From Hyphomicrobiales bacterium (GTDB lineage: Bacteria; Pseudomonadota; Alphaproteobacteria; Rhizobiales; JAJFHC01), in the NCBI GenBank assembly GCA_021775835.1, contig JAJFHC010000263.1:1-22490 (forward strand): DNA of 22,490 nt, given 5' to 3'. The notes under the pieces are model-generated. The model saw only the letters and a program-made list of their open reading frames with translations, made no database searches and was not told where the DNA came from. A program made the position numbers and the translations under genes. Below, one piece after another: positions 13,429-20,925 of this stretch (positions are counted from its first letter, which is position 1; every line of letters starts with the position of its first letter).

Positions 13429-14360
13429 CCGACAATTCAGCACGCGCATCCGAGCAATCAGCCCTGCCCCTGCAGGGCTACCTGCTTCTGGTGGCGATCA
13501 CCTTCTTCTGGGGAACCAACTGGCCGGCAATGAAAATTGCCCTTTCGGAACTGCCGGTCTGGTGGTTTCGCACAGCCTGTCTCCTGGTCGGGGGCATAGG
13601 GCTTCTGCTGATCGCCCGATTGAGCGGTAACGGAATCTTCGTGCCCAAGGGCGAGCGGCGCAACCTGCTGATTTGCGCTGTCTTCAACGTGGTCGGCTGG
13701 CATTTGTGTTCGGCCTACGGGGTCTCCCTGATACCGGCAGGACGGGCAGCGATCATCGCCTTCACCATGCCGGTCTGGGCATCGATCCTGAGCAGCGTAT
13801 TGCTCAATGAACCCCTGACACGCGGCAAGGTCGTTGGGCTGATGCTGGGCGTCGCCGGACTGTGCGCCCTCATCGGACCGGACCTCATCGTCTTGGGAAC
13901 CGCCCCTGTGGGGGCGTTCCTCATGTTGGGCGCTGCCCTGTCCTGGGGGCTGGGCACGGTGCTTCTCAAGCGGTTCGACTGGAGCATCCCGACGACCAGC
14001 CTGGTGGGCTGGCAGCTCATCGCAGCGGCGGTTCCGATTACCATGGGTGCCGTATTGTTCGAGACTGTGCCTGACGTTTCTTCTCTCAGTACTGAAGCGA
14101 TTCTCGCGGTACTCTACGTCTTCGCCTTTCCCATGCTGTTCTGCCAGTGGGCCTACTTCAAGACCGTGCGCCTGTTTCCGGCCAGCATTGCGGCCATTGG
14201 CACATTGCTCATTCCGGTTGTGGGGGTCTATTCGGGCGCCTTGATCCTGGATGAAGTGGTTGGGCTGCGTGACCTCACAGGCCTGTTGCTCATCTGTCTC
14301 GCCCTGGCGGCGGTGCTCTTCATTCCGCCGCGCAGGGCGCGTGCGGCAACGCAAGCCTGA
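13422..14360 (+). CDS. EamA/DMT-family transporter (10 TM)
   Basis: A 312-residue inner-membrane protein with ten hydrophobic helices in two EamA repeats. The first repeat opens 'LLLVAITFFWGTNWPAMKIALSELPVWWFRTACLLVGG', where the WG-x-N-x-P motif after TM1 is diagnostic. 'SLIPAGRAAIIAFTMPVWASILSSVLLNEPLT' closes the first half. The second half has 'MLGAALSWGLGTVLLKRFDWSIPTTSLVGWQLI' and 'SIAAIGTLLIPVVGVYSGALILDEVVG'. These proteins usually export amino acids or other metabolites; the substrate is unknown. The start ATG 13422 lacks a Shine-Dalgarno and sits inside a hairpin, with a second hairpin at 13460-13479 (AGCCCTG/CAGGGCT) in the first codons. No better in-frame start precedes TM1. It is followed after 50 bp by another DMT gene. 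Confidence 0.88.
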   Translation: MATDNSARASEQSALPLQGYLLLVAITFFWGTNWPAMKIALSELPVWWFRTACLLVGGIGLLLIARLSGNGIFVPKGERRNLLICAVFNVVGWHLCSAYGVSLIPAGRAAIIAFTMPVWASILSSVLLNEPLTRGKVVGLMLGVAGLCALIGPDLIVLGTAPVGAFLMLGAALSWGLGTVLLKRFDWSIPTTSLVGWQLIAAAVPITMGAVLFETVPDVSSLSTEAILAVLYVFAFPMLFCQWAYFKTVRLFPASIAAIGTLLIPVVGVYSGALILDEVVGLRDLTGLLLICLALAAVLFIPPRRARAATQA

Positions 14361-14410
14361 TCGGCTGCAGCGATGCGCGTCGGACCTGAGACGGAGTGCG
14401 GGATGAAGCC

Positions 14411-15274
14411 ATGAACCAGGCCATCTGGGGAATATTGAGCGCGCTTTCGCTCGGTACAGCCGACTTTCTGGCTCGCTATTCCAGCCGCGCCGTGGGCGCC
14501 GACCGCGCCCTGCTTGGCGTCTTCATCGTCAGTTGTCTGGTACTCACCGGCACCATGGTGCTGGAAGGCCGTGCCGTTCCGACCGATCTGGAGCAGATCT
14601 GGCTGCCCGTCCTGTTCGGCGCCCTGACCACACTTGCCATGCTTCTGCTATACGAGGCGCTGGCGTTGGGGCCGATCAGTCTGGCGGCCCCCATTGTCGC
14701 TGCGCATCCAGCCCTGGTCGTCGTGTTTGCGGTCATGCTTGGTTCACGCCCCGATGCGGTGCAATGGCTGGCCATCGCCGCGACCATGGCGGGGGCGGTC
14801 ATCGTTGCCCGCTATGCCGACACGGCATCCGAGGGTGACGACAGGACAGCACTGGCGCCCGCGTCGCGTACGATCGTCGTGGCATCGGGTGCTTGTGTGG
14901 CCTATGCGGGAATGGTTATTGCGGGGCAACACGCCGTGCCGGTTTACGGCGATCTTGAAACAATCTGGATCGGCCGATTTGTCAGCCTCCTGACACTTCT
15001 GGCCTTGCTTCTGGTCCGGAGACGGAGTCCGTCAGTTCCCGTGAAGTTGTGGTTGCTTCTGGGTATCCAGGGCACTCTTGACGCCGCCGGGTTTCTGTTT
15101 TTGCTCAAAGGCAGCGACGGCGCCTTTGCTGAAATCGCAGCTGTGGTCTCGGCCTGCTTTGGCGCTGTGACGATATTGCTGGCCCTGGTCATCCTGAAGG
15201 AACGCTTGACCGTTCAGCAATGGTTCGGTGTCCTGGTCGTCTTTGTCGGTGTCGCCGTCCTGTCCTCCCGTTGA
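14411..15274 (+). CDS. EamA/DMT-family transporter (10 TM)
   Basis: A 287-residue membrane protein of the same superfamily as its upstream neighbour but clearly not a recent duplicate: the sequences share only the fold pattern. 'IWGILSALSLGTADFLARYSSR' starts TM1. 'LYEALALGPISLAAPIVAAHPALVVVFAVMLGSRPD' closes the first repeat, and 'GSDGAFAEIAAVVSACFGAVTILLALVILKERLT' closes the second, the usual 'xxxALVxPLxxxxxxLxxxxxLxER' signature. ATG 14411 is preferred over GTG 14396; neither has an ideally spaced ribosome binding site. With 50 bp between them, the two DMT genes are probably in one transcript. Its substrate cannot be inferred; an export role is usual. Confidence 0.87.
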   Translation: MNQAIWGILSALSLGTADFLARYSSRAVGADRALLGVFIVSCLVLTGTMVLEGRAVPTDLEQIWLPVLFGALTTLAMLLLYEALALGPISLAAPIVAAHPALVVVFAVMLGSRPDAVQWLAIAATMAGAVIVARYADTASEGDDRTALAPASRTIVVASGACVAYAGMVIAGQHAVPVYGDLETIWIGRFVSLLTLLALLLVRRRSPSVPVKLWLLLGIQGTLDAAGFLFLLKGSDGAFAEIAAVVSACFGAVTILLALVILKERLTVQQWFGVLVVFVGVAVLSSR

Positions 15275-15378
15275 CGCGGATGAAAACAATACGTTTGACG
15301 TGTCTCAAAATCCGTGACATTGCGGAATTACGACCCAAAACGGGGTGCGCCTTTATTGATCCTTGAGGACACATCATC

Positions 15379-16578
15379 ATGAAACCATTCGAAGGCTTCC
15401 GGGTCCTTGACCTGACCCATGTTCTTGCCGGCCCCTTTTCAACCTATCAGCTTGCGGTGATGGGCGCCGACGTCATCAAGGTGGAACCACCGCAAAACCC
15501 GGACATGATGCGCCCTGAAGGCTCGATCGGAAGTCTGAACGAGGAGGGGCGCGGTGTTCGGTTTCTGGGCCAGTCAGCCAACAAGCGCGCCATTACCCTC
15601 AACCTGAAATCGGAAGAAGGTTGCGACCTGTTCCGGCAACTCGTGGCGACGGCGGATGTGGTCGTCGAAAATTACACCGCCGGTGTCATGGAAGGGTTCG
15701 GACTGGGTTATGAGGCACTCTCCGCCATCAATCCTAAACTGATCTACTGCACGATTACGGGCTTTGGCCATACCGGCCCCAAGAAGGGCCATCCGGCTTA
15801 TGACAATGTCATCCAGGCCTTTTCTGGTCTGATGGCGGCCACGGGGTCAACGGAAACCGCACCGGTTCGGGTAGGGCCCCCGGTTCTTGACTATGGCACC
15901 GGCGCCCAGACGGCCTTCGCGATCTCGGCATCATTGTTGCGGCGCGAGCGCACTGGAAAAGGCCAGCGGATCGATGTCGCCATGCTCGACGCCGCCCTCA
16001 TGCTAATGACCATGACAATCATGGAAGTTCAATCCGACGGCTGCCCACCACCACCGCCTGGAAACAGCAGCCTGGGCAATGCCGGATATGCCTGTTATCC
16101 GACCAAGGACGGGTTGCTGATGATCGGCGCCTTTACAGCCAAGCAGCATAAACGACTGTGGTCTGTGCTTGGACGGGCGGAAACGGGCCTTGAAATAGAA
16201 CGGGGAGGTGTCGAGGCACTTCCTGGGCGCCTGTCTGCCGATACGGCTCAACTGGCGGAGATATTTCTCACGAAAACCGCTGACGAATGGGAAGACAGTC
16301 TGAATGAAGCTCATGTGCCGGCGGCGCGCGTTCGCACGCTCGACGAGGCGATGGATCACGCTCAGGTGGCTTCCCGCGGCGTGCTCCAGGATCTGATGCC
16401 CAACCCGGAAACAAATTCCATGTTCAGGACGCCGGTGGCGGCTGCGATGTTTTCCGAAGACGGTCCGGACATTACTTCACCGCCGGCGAAGCTCGGCGAA
16501 CACAATGAAATTATTTTTGCGGAACTGGGTCTTACAGGCGAGAACGTAGAGCAGTTGCGCGCACGCGGCGTTGTCTGA
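15379..16578 (+). CDS. CaiB/BaiF family (class III) CoA-transferase
   Basis: A 399-residue enzyme that moves CoA between carboxylic acids through an aspartyl-CoA intermediate. The N-terminus 'FEGFRVLDLTHVLAGPFSTYQLAVMGADVIKVEPP' is the family signature. 'SANKRAITLNLKSEEG', 'ENYTAGVMEGFGLGYEAL' and 'ITGFGHTGPKKGHPAYDNVIQAFSGLMAATG' follow in order. D171 in 'VLDYGTGAQTAF' aligns with the catalytic Asp169 of formyl-CoA transferase. The length is typical. The substrate acid is not evident. A GAGG at 15365-15368 lies 10 nt upstream of the ATG, slightly long but usable. The 104-bp upstream gap contains a TTGACG (15295-15300) but no good -10. It converges on the GlpD-like gene with 13 bp between stops. 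Confidence 0.93.
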   Translation: MKPFEGFRVLDLTHVLAGPFSTYQLAVMGADVIKVEPPQNPDMMRPEGSIGSLNEEGRGVRFLGQSANKRAITLNLKSEEGCDLFRQLVATADVVVENYTAGVMEGFGLGYEALSAINPKLIYCTITGFGHTGPKKGHPAYDNVIQAFSGLMAATGSTETAPVRVGPPVLDYGTGAQTAFAISASLLRRERTGKGQRIDVAMLDAALMLMTMTIMEVQSDGCPPPPPGNSSLGNAGYACYPTKDGLLMIGAFTAKQHKRLWSVLGRAETGLEIERGGVEALPGRLSADTAQLAEIFLTKTADEWEDSLNEAHVPAARVRTLDEAMDHAQVASRGVLQDLMPNPETNSMFRTPVAAAMFSEDGPDITSPPAKLGEHNEIIFAELGLTGENVEQLRARGVV

Positions 16579-16580
16579 AG

Positions 16581-16594
16581 TGACGAGCGCGTCA
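16581..16594. terminator. Small hairpin between convergent genes
   Basis: TGACG (16581-16585), loop AGCG, CGTCA (16590-16594) fall in the 13-bp gap and the last codon region between the CoA-transferase and the GlpD-like gene. The stem has only 5 bp and no T-run, so the terminator call is tentative. Confidence 0.25.
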
Positions 16595-18154
16595 AGCCGG
16601 ATGCCCTGGCGTTGAGATGGTGTGCAGCTTTGAAACGGCTGCACAATAGTTCTCGATTTCGCGCCGGACCTGCCCGTCGTCCCAGTTCGCTTCGCCCGCC
16701 ACGATGTGCGCGGCGCGTTCAATTTCCTCCAGGGTCAGCACTTGCGCCCAGCCAACGCCGGTACGGCGATAGAGGACATCATAAAGTGTCATCGCATGTT
16801 CGCTGCGTACGGCGTGTTTCAGATCGGATATTCTGGTTTCGGCGTCATTGTCGGGAAACCGGAGTGTGTTCTGGTTTTCGGGAAATCCAAGGACGTTGAA
16901 ATTGGGGTCTTTAGCGCCGAGGCTTGGCTCGATTCGTGAAGAAACAACCTTCAGTAGCGCTTCACCCGCAGACCGGTAGGACATTACAGGACCGGCCGTC
17001 AGGGCAAAGACGTTGTCCAGGCCGTCGGTCTGCAGATCGTGTATTTCGCGGGATCGGTTTCCCATGGGAAGTTTGGGATGATAGGTGAGCGGGCGAACGC
17101 CAGCCCAGGTAAAGAGCACATCTTTGCGGGTAATCTTCACACCGGAAAAGAGTTCATTGGCTTCCAAGACCAGTTCCTCTATTTCCTGTTCCGTGGCGAC
17201 GACGTCGTCCAGGTCTCCCTCGAAAATCGTCTCCGTCGGTCCGAAATAGTGCAACCCTTTCCAGGGGAAGCAATAAAATGGCTGGCCCTTGCTGTTGAGC
17301 GTCGACACCGCAAAGTTGCCGCCCTCGAACGGCAGCCTCACGGCAATGGTTGTTCCCTTTGTACCGAGAACCTTGCGTGCGGCTGCCGGCTGGGCGGCCC
17401 GGCTGACAGCGTCGATCCAGGGGCCCGCAAGATTGAGAACGATTTGGGCCGTAACGACTGTCTCGGGAACACCGGGATCCATGGTGTCACTCAACCGGAT
17501 GTTCCAAACGCTGTTTCGATCCTGACGGCCAAGTTCCGCAAAGGTGTAGTTTCGCGCTGTCGCCCCCATACGCTCCGCATCAAGGATCATGTCGATCCCG
17601 ACCCGTTCGGGCCAATCCATGATGGCATCGTGAAATATCGCAACAGAGTCGATCTGATCGAGATCCTTCATGTGAGCGATCAGCGGTGTCGATGCTGCCT
17701 GCGAGGCCGGAATGCGTCGGTAACCAATGGGGAGCGAGTCTGGTGCAAGTGCTCCAAGAAGACGGAAGGCCATATCCAGGTGCCAGGGGCGGTAGGACCC
17801 GGATTTGCGGATCGGGAAGCACAGTTCGATGGGGCGATAGCGTCCGGCCATGTCTTCGGCAAATGCTGCACGGGTCTGCAACGCCTGCCGCGCCATGCGA
17901 ACTGCAGTGAAGAATGAACGTGGAGCGGACAAGAAATCACGGACCGGTCGAGGCGTCTCGAAATAGCGCAGGCCACAGTGAATCAACCGGCTCGAACGAC
18001 TGGACGCGCCGGAACAGAAGTCGTTCTTGTCGACCACGAGCACGTTGTACCCGGCTGCGGAGAGGTGCTGGGCGGCACTGGCGCCGTTGATACCGGCGCC
18101 AATGATGGCGGCGTCAAAATTCTTGCTTTGCAGGCTGTCGAGGGGCGTTCGCAA
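16592..18154 (-). CDS. GlpD-like FAD-dependent glycerol-3-phosphate dehydrogenase family oxidoreductase
   Basis: A 520-residue flavoprotein. The FAD-binding dinucleotide motif is 'AAIIGAGINGASAAQHLSAAGYNVLVVDKNDF' (GAGING at 19-24). It is followed by 'SGASSRSSRLIHCGLRYFE' (48-66), the strongest signature of aerobic sn-glycerol-3-phosphate dehydrogenase. 'VVTAQIVLNLAGPWID' and 'LFTWAGVRPLTY' are further conserved blocks, and the C-terminal 100 residues fit the DAO_C helical domain. GlpD transfers electrons to ubiquinone at the inner membrane face. No glpF, glpK or glpR is near, and the gene is clearly divergent, so another polyol phosphate or hydroxy acid is possible. The start appears to be TTG 18152-18154: no in-frame ATG or GTG precedes the FAD motif, and the ribosome binding site is poor. 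It diverges from a DMT transporter. Confidence 0.85.
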   Translation of the reverse strand: MRTPLDSLQSKNFDAAIIGAGINGASAAQHLSAAGYNVLVVDKNDFCSGASSRSSRLIHCGLRYFETPRPVRDFLSAPRSFFTAVRMARQALQTRAAFAEDMAGRYRPIELCFPIRKSGSYRPWHLDMAFRLLGALAPDSLPIGYRRIPASQAASTPLIAHMKDLDQIDSVAIFHDAIMDWPERVGIDMILDAERMGATARNYTFAELGRQDRNSVWNIRLSDTMDPGVPETVVTAQIVLNLAGPWIDAVSRAAQPAAARKVLGTKGTTIAVRLPFEGGNFAVSTLNSKGQPFYCFPWKGLHYFGPTETIFEGDLDDVVATEQEIEELVLEANELFSGVKITRKDVLFTWAGVRPLTYHPKLPMGNRSREIHDLQTDGLDNVFALTAGPVMSYRSAGEALLKVVSSRIEPSLGAKDPNFNVLGFPENQNTLRFPDNDAETRISDLKHAVRSEHAMTLYDVLYRRTGVGWAQVLTLEEIERAAHIVAGEANWDDGQVRREIENYCAAVSKLHTISTPGHPA

Positions 18155-18209
18155 TTGGATGACCGCTGAATGTTGCCGAATGCGCTGATTTCTGATTGCT
18201 CGTTTAACC

Positions 18210-18223
18210 GATTGGAGTCAATC
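18210..18223. promoter_or_regulatory. Short palindrome in the divergent GlpD-like/DMT region
   Basis: GATTG (18210-18214), GAGT, CAATC (18219-18223) is a perfect 5-bp inverted repeat in the 99-bp gap between the divergent starts at 18154 and 18254. It could be a shared operator, but a match of this length could also occur by chance. Confidence 0.25.
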
Positions 18224-18253
18224 TCGAACTTGCCGTGCGCAAGCAAGAACGCG

Positions 18254-19219
18254 ATGGACTTGTGGATCGGGAGGCTCGGTTTCGTGGCAAGCAGCAAACT
18301 CGATGACGGTGGTTCCCCTCGGTCGGAGTCCCGTGAAAAGGGCATTGCCATCGGGGCCTATGTCTTCGGCCTCAGTTGCGGTGCACTTCAGGGTGGTTTG
18401 AGCAAGTTCCTCACCGGTGATTTGCCTATTCTCGAAATTATCTGGGGCCGCTATGTGGTCCTCTTTCTGATCGTGGTCCCTTTTGCATTCTTCTGGTACG
18501 GTCGCGGCGCCTTCATGCCCGCGCGACGATGGCTGCATGTCCTGCGAGCCCTGTTTCTGCTTTTCGCCTCGATCACGTTCGTCACCGCCATCAGTGTGAT
18601 GCCATTGGCGGACACACTGGCGATCGTCTATCTATTTCCATTCGTGGTCACGGCATTGTCTCCGGTTCTTCTGAACGAGCGCGTGGAGAAGGCGAGCTGG
18701 ATCGCCGTGGGTCTTGGGTTTATTGGTGTCCTCGTGGTCATCCGACCGGGGTTCCAGACCGTTGATCTCTACGCGTCCATGGCAATCGTAACCGGGCTGT
18801 TCTATGCCGGGTTCCTGATCCTGTCGCGCCGGCTTGCGGTGGCGGCGCCGGCAACGGTCACGGCAACATGGTCTGCGGGAGTGAGCGTGATCCTGCTCTC
18901 CCTTGCCATGCCGTTCGTCTGGATCACACCGGACCTGAGCCAGATAGGGGTCCTTATTCTGGTAGGTGGATTTGCGGCAGTAAGCCAGATCGGAACCATG
19001 ATCGCCTGCAGCAAGACCGAGATGCCAACACTTGCGCCGTTCGGCTATTCAGACATTGTTGCGGCAACGGTCGTCGGGTTCATGCTGTTTGGCGACATTC
19101 CGGACTTTGTCACCTGGATCGGCATCCTCATCGTTGTTGCCAGCGGCATCTTCATCGCCCTGGCGTCGACGGGTGCCCGGTTGCCGCTCATGAGCCGATC
19201 GAGACTGCCGGGAAGCTGA
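18254..19219 (+). CDS. EamA/DMT-family transporter (10 TM)
   Basis: A 321-residue inner-membrane protein with about ten helices starting near residue 34 ('IAIGAYVFGLSCGALQGGLSKFLTGDLPILEIIWGRYVVLF'). 'RALFLLFASITFVTAISVMPLADTLAIVYLFPFVVTALSPVLLNERVEKASW' is the diagnostic close of the first EamA repeat. 'MIACSKTEMPTLAPFGYSDIVAATVVGFMLFGDIPDFVTWIGI' closes the second and resembles the RhaT/S-adenosylmethionine-carrier branch of DMT exporters. The first 30 residues are polar. ATG 18254 is chosen over the frame opening at 18170, whose extra residues look non-coding; no ribosome binding site is decisive. It diverges from the GlpD-like gene and lies upstream of the three-gene flavoprotein operon, so it may move that system's substrate or product. 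This is an inference from position only. Confidence 0.87.
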   Translation: MDLWIGRLGFVASSKLDDGGSPRSESREKGIAIGAYVFGLSCGALQGGLSKFLTGDLPILEIIWGRYVVLFLIVVPFAFFWYGRGAFMPARRWLHVLRALFLLFASITFVTAISVMPLADTLAIVYLFPFVVTALSPVLLNERVEKASWIAVGLGFIGVLVVIRPGFQTVDLYASMAIVTGLFYAGFLILSRRLAVAAPATVTATWSAGVSVILLSLAMPFVWITPDLSQIGVLILVGGFAAVSQIGTMIACSKTEMPTLAPFGYSDIVAATVVGFMLFGDIPDFVTWIGILIVVASGIFIALASTGARLPLMSRSRLPGS

Positions 19220-19221
19220 AC

Positions 19222-19386
19222 ACCGTCTGCGTCTTGCGTGCCGGCTGCAACTGGTCCGGCCAGTCCGATGGTCATGCTGTTGTAGTTGTGTGTCGTGAAC
19301 CGGATCGAGAAGGCATCGGCCTTTGCGGCAATCCCGAGCGTTTCCGAGGCCGCCGTCATGAACACTTTGATGTCGGCGATCTTCAT
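19222..19386 (-). pseudogene. Possible truncated 5' gene remnant (N-terminus begins MKIADIKVF)
   Basis: From an ATG at 19386 the minus strand encodes about 55 residues with strongly GC-biased third positions over the first 45 codons and a protein-like composition ('MKIADIKVFMTAASETLGI' then 'KADAFSIRFTTHNYN'). The frame then runs into the antisense of the DMT gene. The opening resembles the N-terminal strand of enolase-superfamily (mandelate racemase) enzymes, but nothing further matches. It may be the stump of a deleted gene, a short real gene, or chance. A weak GGGAAT lies upstream of the ATG. The 274-bp gap between 19219 and 19494 holds nothing else I can identify. Confidence 0.3.
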
Positions 19387-19493
19387 GCAGGAATTCCCAC
19401 TCGTTCTTTTACCGCCTATTCAGCTTGACGGTATGGGGGACACCGCGCAAGACTTTAGCGTCTGGAAATTTTCAAGAGCGGCATTTCTCGTCA

Positions 19494-20591
19494 ATGGATA
19501 CGGAATCCGAAATCGCGGTCATCGGTGGCGGTATGGTCGGCATGGCAGTAGCCTATGGGCTTGTACGGTCCGGCCACCAGGTCACCGTGTTCGACGAGGG
19601 CGATCGGGCCTTGCGGGCGTCGCGTGGCAACTTCGGTCTGGTCTGGGTCCAGTCCAAAGGGGGTGGGTTGCTAGATTATGCCCGCTGGACCCGTTTATCG
19701 GCGCAACTCTGGAAATCTTTTGCCGACGACCTCGGCGAATTGTCGGATACGGACCTTGAGTTGCAACAGCCAGGTGGCCTCATCATTGCCTTGTCCGAAG
19801 AGGAACTGGACCGTGAAGCGGAGGGCCTTGAATCCCTCAAACAGGCACTGGACGGCGACTATCCGTATGAACGGCTGGGGCACAACGCGCTGCGCGAGCT
19901 TCTTCCGGAAATCGGGCCTGATGTTGCAGGCGCCACGTATTTTCCCGAAGACGGGCATGCCAATCCGCTCCACCTGCTCAAGGCCCTGCATACCGGTTTT
20001 ATCCGCTGCGGCGGCCGGATCGTCAACGGTTCGTCGGTGACGTCAATTACTCACGGCAATGATGGCTTTGCCATTGAATCGGATGGTCATCACAAGGCGC
20101 AGAAGGTGGTGTTGTGCGCGGGTCTGGGAAACGCGAAGCTTGCACCGATGGTGGGGCTTGACGCGCCGATCTCGCCACAACGGGGACAGGTGCTGATAAC
20201 CGAGCGGGTGAAACCGTTCCTGAACTACCCGACGATCCATGTGCGCCAGGTTGGTAACGGGGCCATTCAGATCGGCGACTCCCACGAAAATGTTGATCTC
20301 GACGATGGCACCACGCCCAATGTGATTGCAGCGATCGCCAAACGGGCTGTGCGCACATTCCCGGTTCTTGAAACCGTGCGCCTGGTGCGCTCCTGGGGCG
20401 CGCTCAGGGTGCTCAGCGCTGACGGGTTTCCGATTTATGACATGTCGACGACGTGTCCCGGTGCCTCGGTCGTGAACTGTCATAGCGGGATCACGCTTGC
20501 CGCCGTCCACGCCCGGATCCTGGCACCCTGGCTCGGCGGTGGCGAGACGCCTGAATTTGTGGAGAGCATGAGTGCCAGACGGTTCCAGTAA
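19494..20591 (+). CDS. FAD-dependent DAO-family oxidoreductase, HcnC/opine oxidase/D-hydroxyproline dehydrogenase subunit-like
   Basis: A 365-residue flavoprotein of the D-amino-acid oxidase (DAO) family. The FAD motif is 'EIAVIGGGMVGMAVAYGLVRSGHQVTVFDEG' (GGGMVG at 11-16). 'ASRGNFGLVWVQSKG' is the conserved segment near the flavin, and 'VVLCAGLGNAKLAPMVGLDAPISPQRGQVLITERV' and 'HSGITLAAVHARILAPWLGG' are characteristic of the HcnC/NoxB/OoxB-type subunit. In those complexes this subunit carries the substrate site and oxidises a C-N bond of glycine, an opine or D-hydroxyproline. ATG 19494 starts the protein just before the FAD strand; no strong ribosome binding site is visible. Its last 20 nt overlap the next gene, which indicates translational coupling in a three-gene operon. 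The substrate is unknown; an amino or imino acid is most likely. Confidence 0.9.
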   Translation: MDTESEIAVIGGGMVGMAVAYGLVRSGHQVTVFDEGDRALRASRGNFGLVWVQSKGGGLLDYARWTRLSAQLWKSFADDLGELSDTDLELQQPGGLIIALSEEELDREAEGLESLKQALDGDYPYERLGHNALRELLPEIGPDVAGATYFPEDGHANPLHLLKALHTGFIRCGGRIVNGSSVTSITHGNDGFAIESDGHHKAQKVVLCAGLGNAKLAPMVGLDAPISPQRGQVLITERVKPFLNYPTIHVRQVGNGAIQIGDSHENVDLDDGTTPNVIAAIAKRAVRTFPVLETVRLVRSWGALRVLSADGFPIYDMSTTCPGASVVNCHSGITLAAVHARILAPWLGGGETPEFVESMSARRFQ

Positions 20592-20925
20592 GACACACAA
20601 ATTTGCCCGTTTGCTCGAACGGACGCCCGACCCGGGGGGAAGAAGTAGCATCTCCTTCCTCTTCGACGGCAACGAATTGACGGCGCGCGCTGGCGATTCC
20701 ATTGCGGCTGCGCTCCTGAACAACGGCATATCCCAATTCCGTACGACACCGGTGACGGGCGCGCCGCGCGCGCCGTATTGCATGATGGGTGTCTGCTTTG
20801 ACTGCCTGATACAGGTCGATGGCGTGCCCAACCTGCAGGCCTGCATGATTGAAGTGCGCGACGGCATGACCATAGTGCCAATGCAGGGTGCCCGTTCTTT
20901 GACTGCAGGAGAAGACAGTGCGTGA
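20572..20925 (+). CDS. Small [2Fe-2S] ferredoxin-like subunit (HcnA-type)
   Basis: A 117-residue iron-sulphur protein with the plant-type ferredoxin cysteine pattern C70-x4-C75-x2-C78-x12-C91 ('PYCMMGVCFDCLIQVDG', then 'LQACM'). This is the Fer2_4 fold of the small subunits of HCN synthase, opine oxidase and D-hydroxyproline dehydrogenase. 'SISFLFDGNELTARAGDSIAAALLNNGI' is the standard beta-grasp start. It passes electrons between the two flavoprotein subunits. Start GTG 20572 has GGAGAG 5 nt upstream. Both ends overlap neighbours (20 nt upstream, 8 nt downstream), the signature of a stoichiometric complex. The length is slightly above HcnA (about 104 residues). Confidence 0.93.
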   Translation: MPDGSSKTHKFARLLERTPDPGGRSSISFLFDGNELTARAGDSIAAALLNNGISQFRTTPVTGAPRAPYCMMGVCFDCLIQVDGVPNLQACMIEVRDGMTIVPMQGARSLTAGEDSA

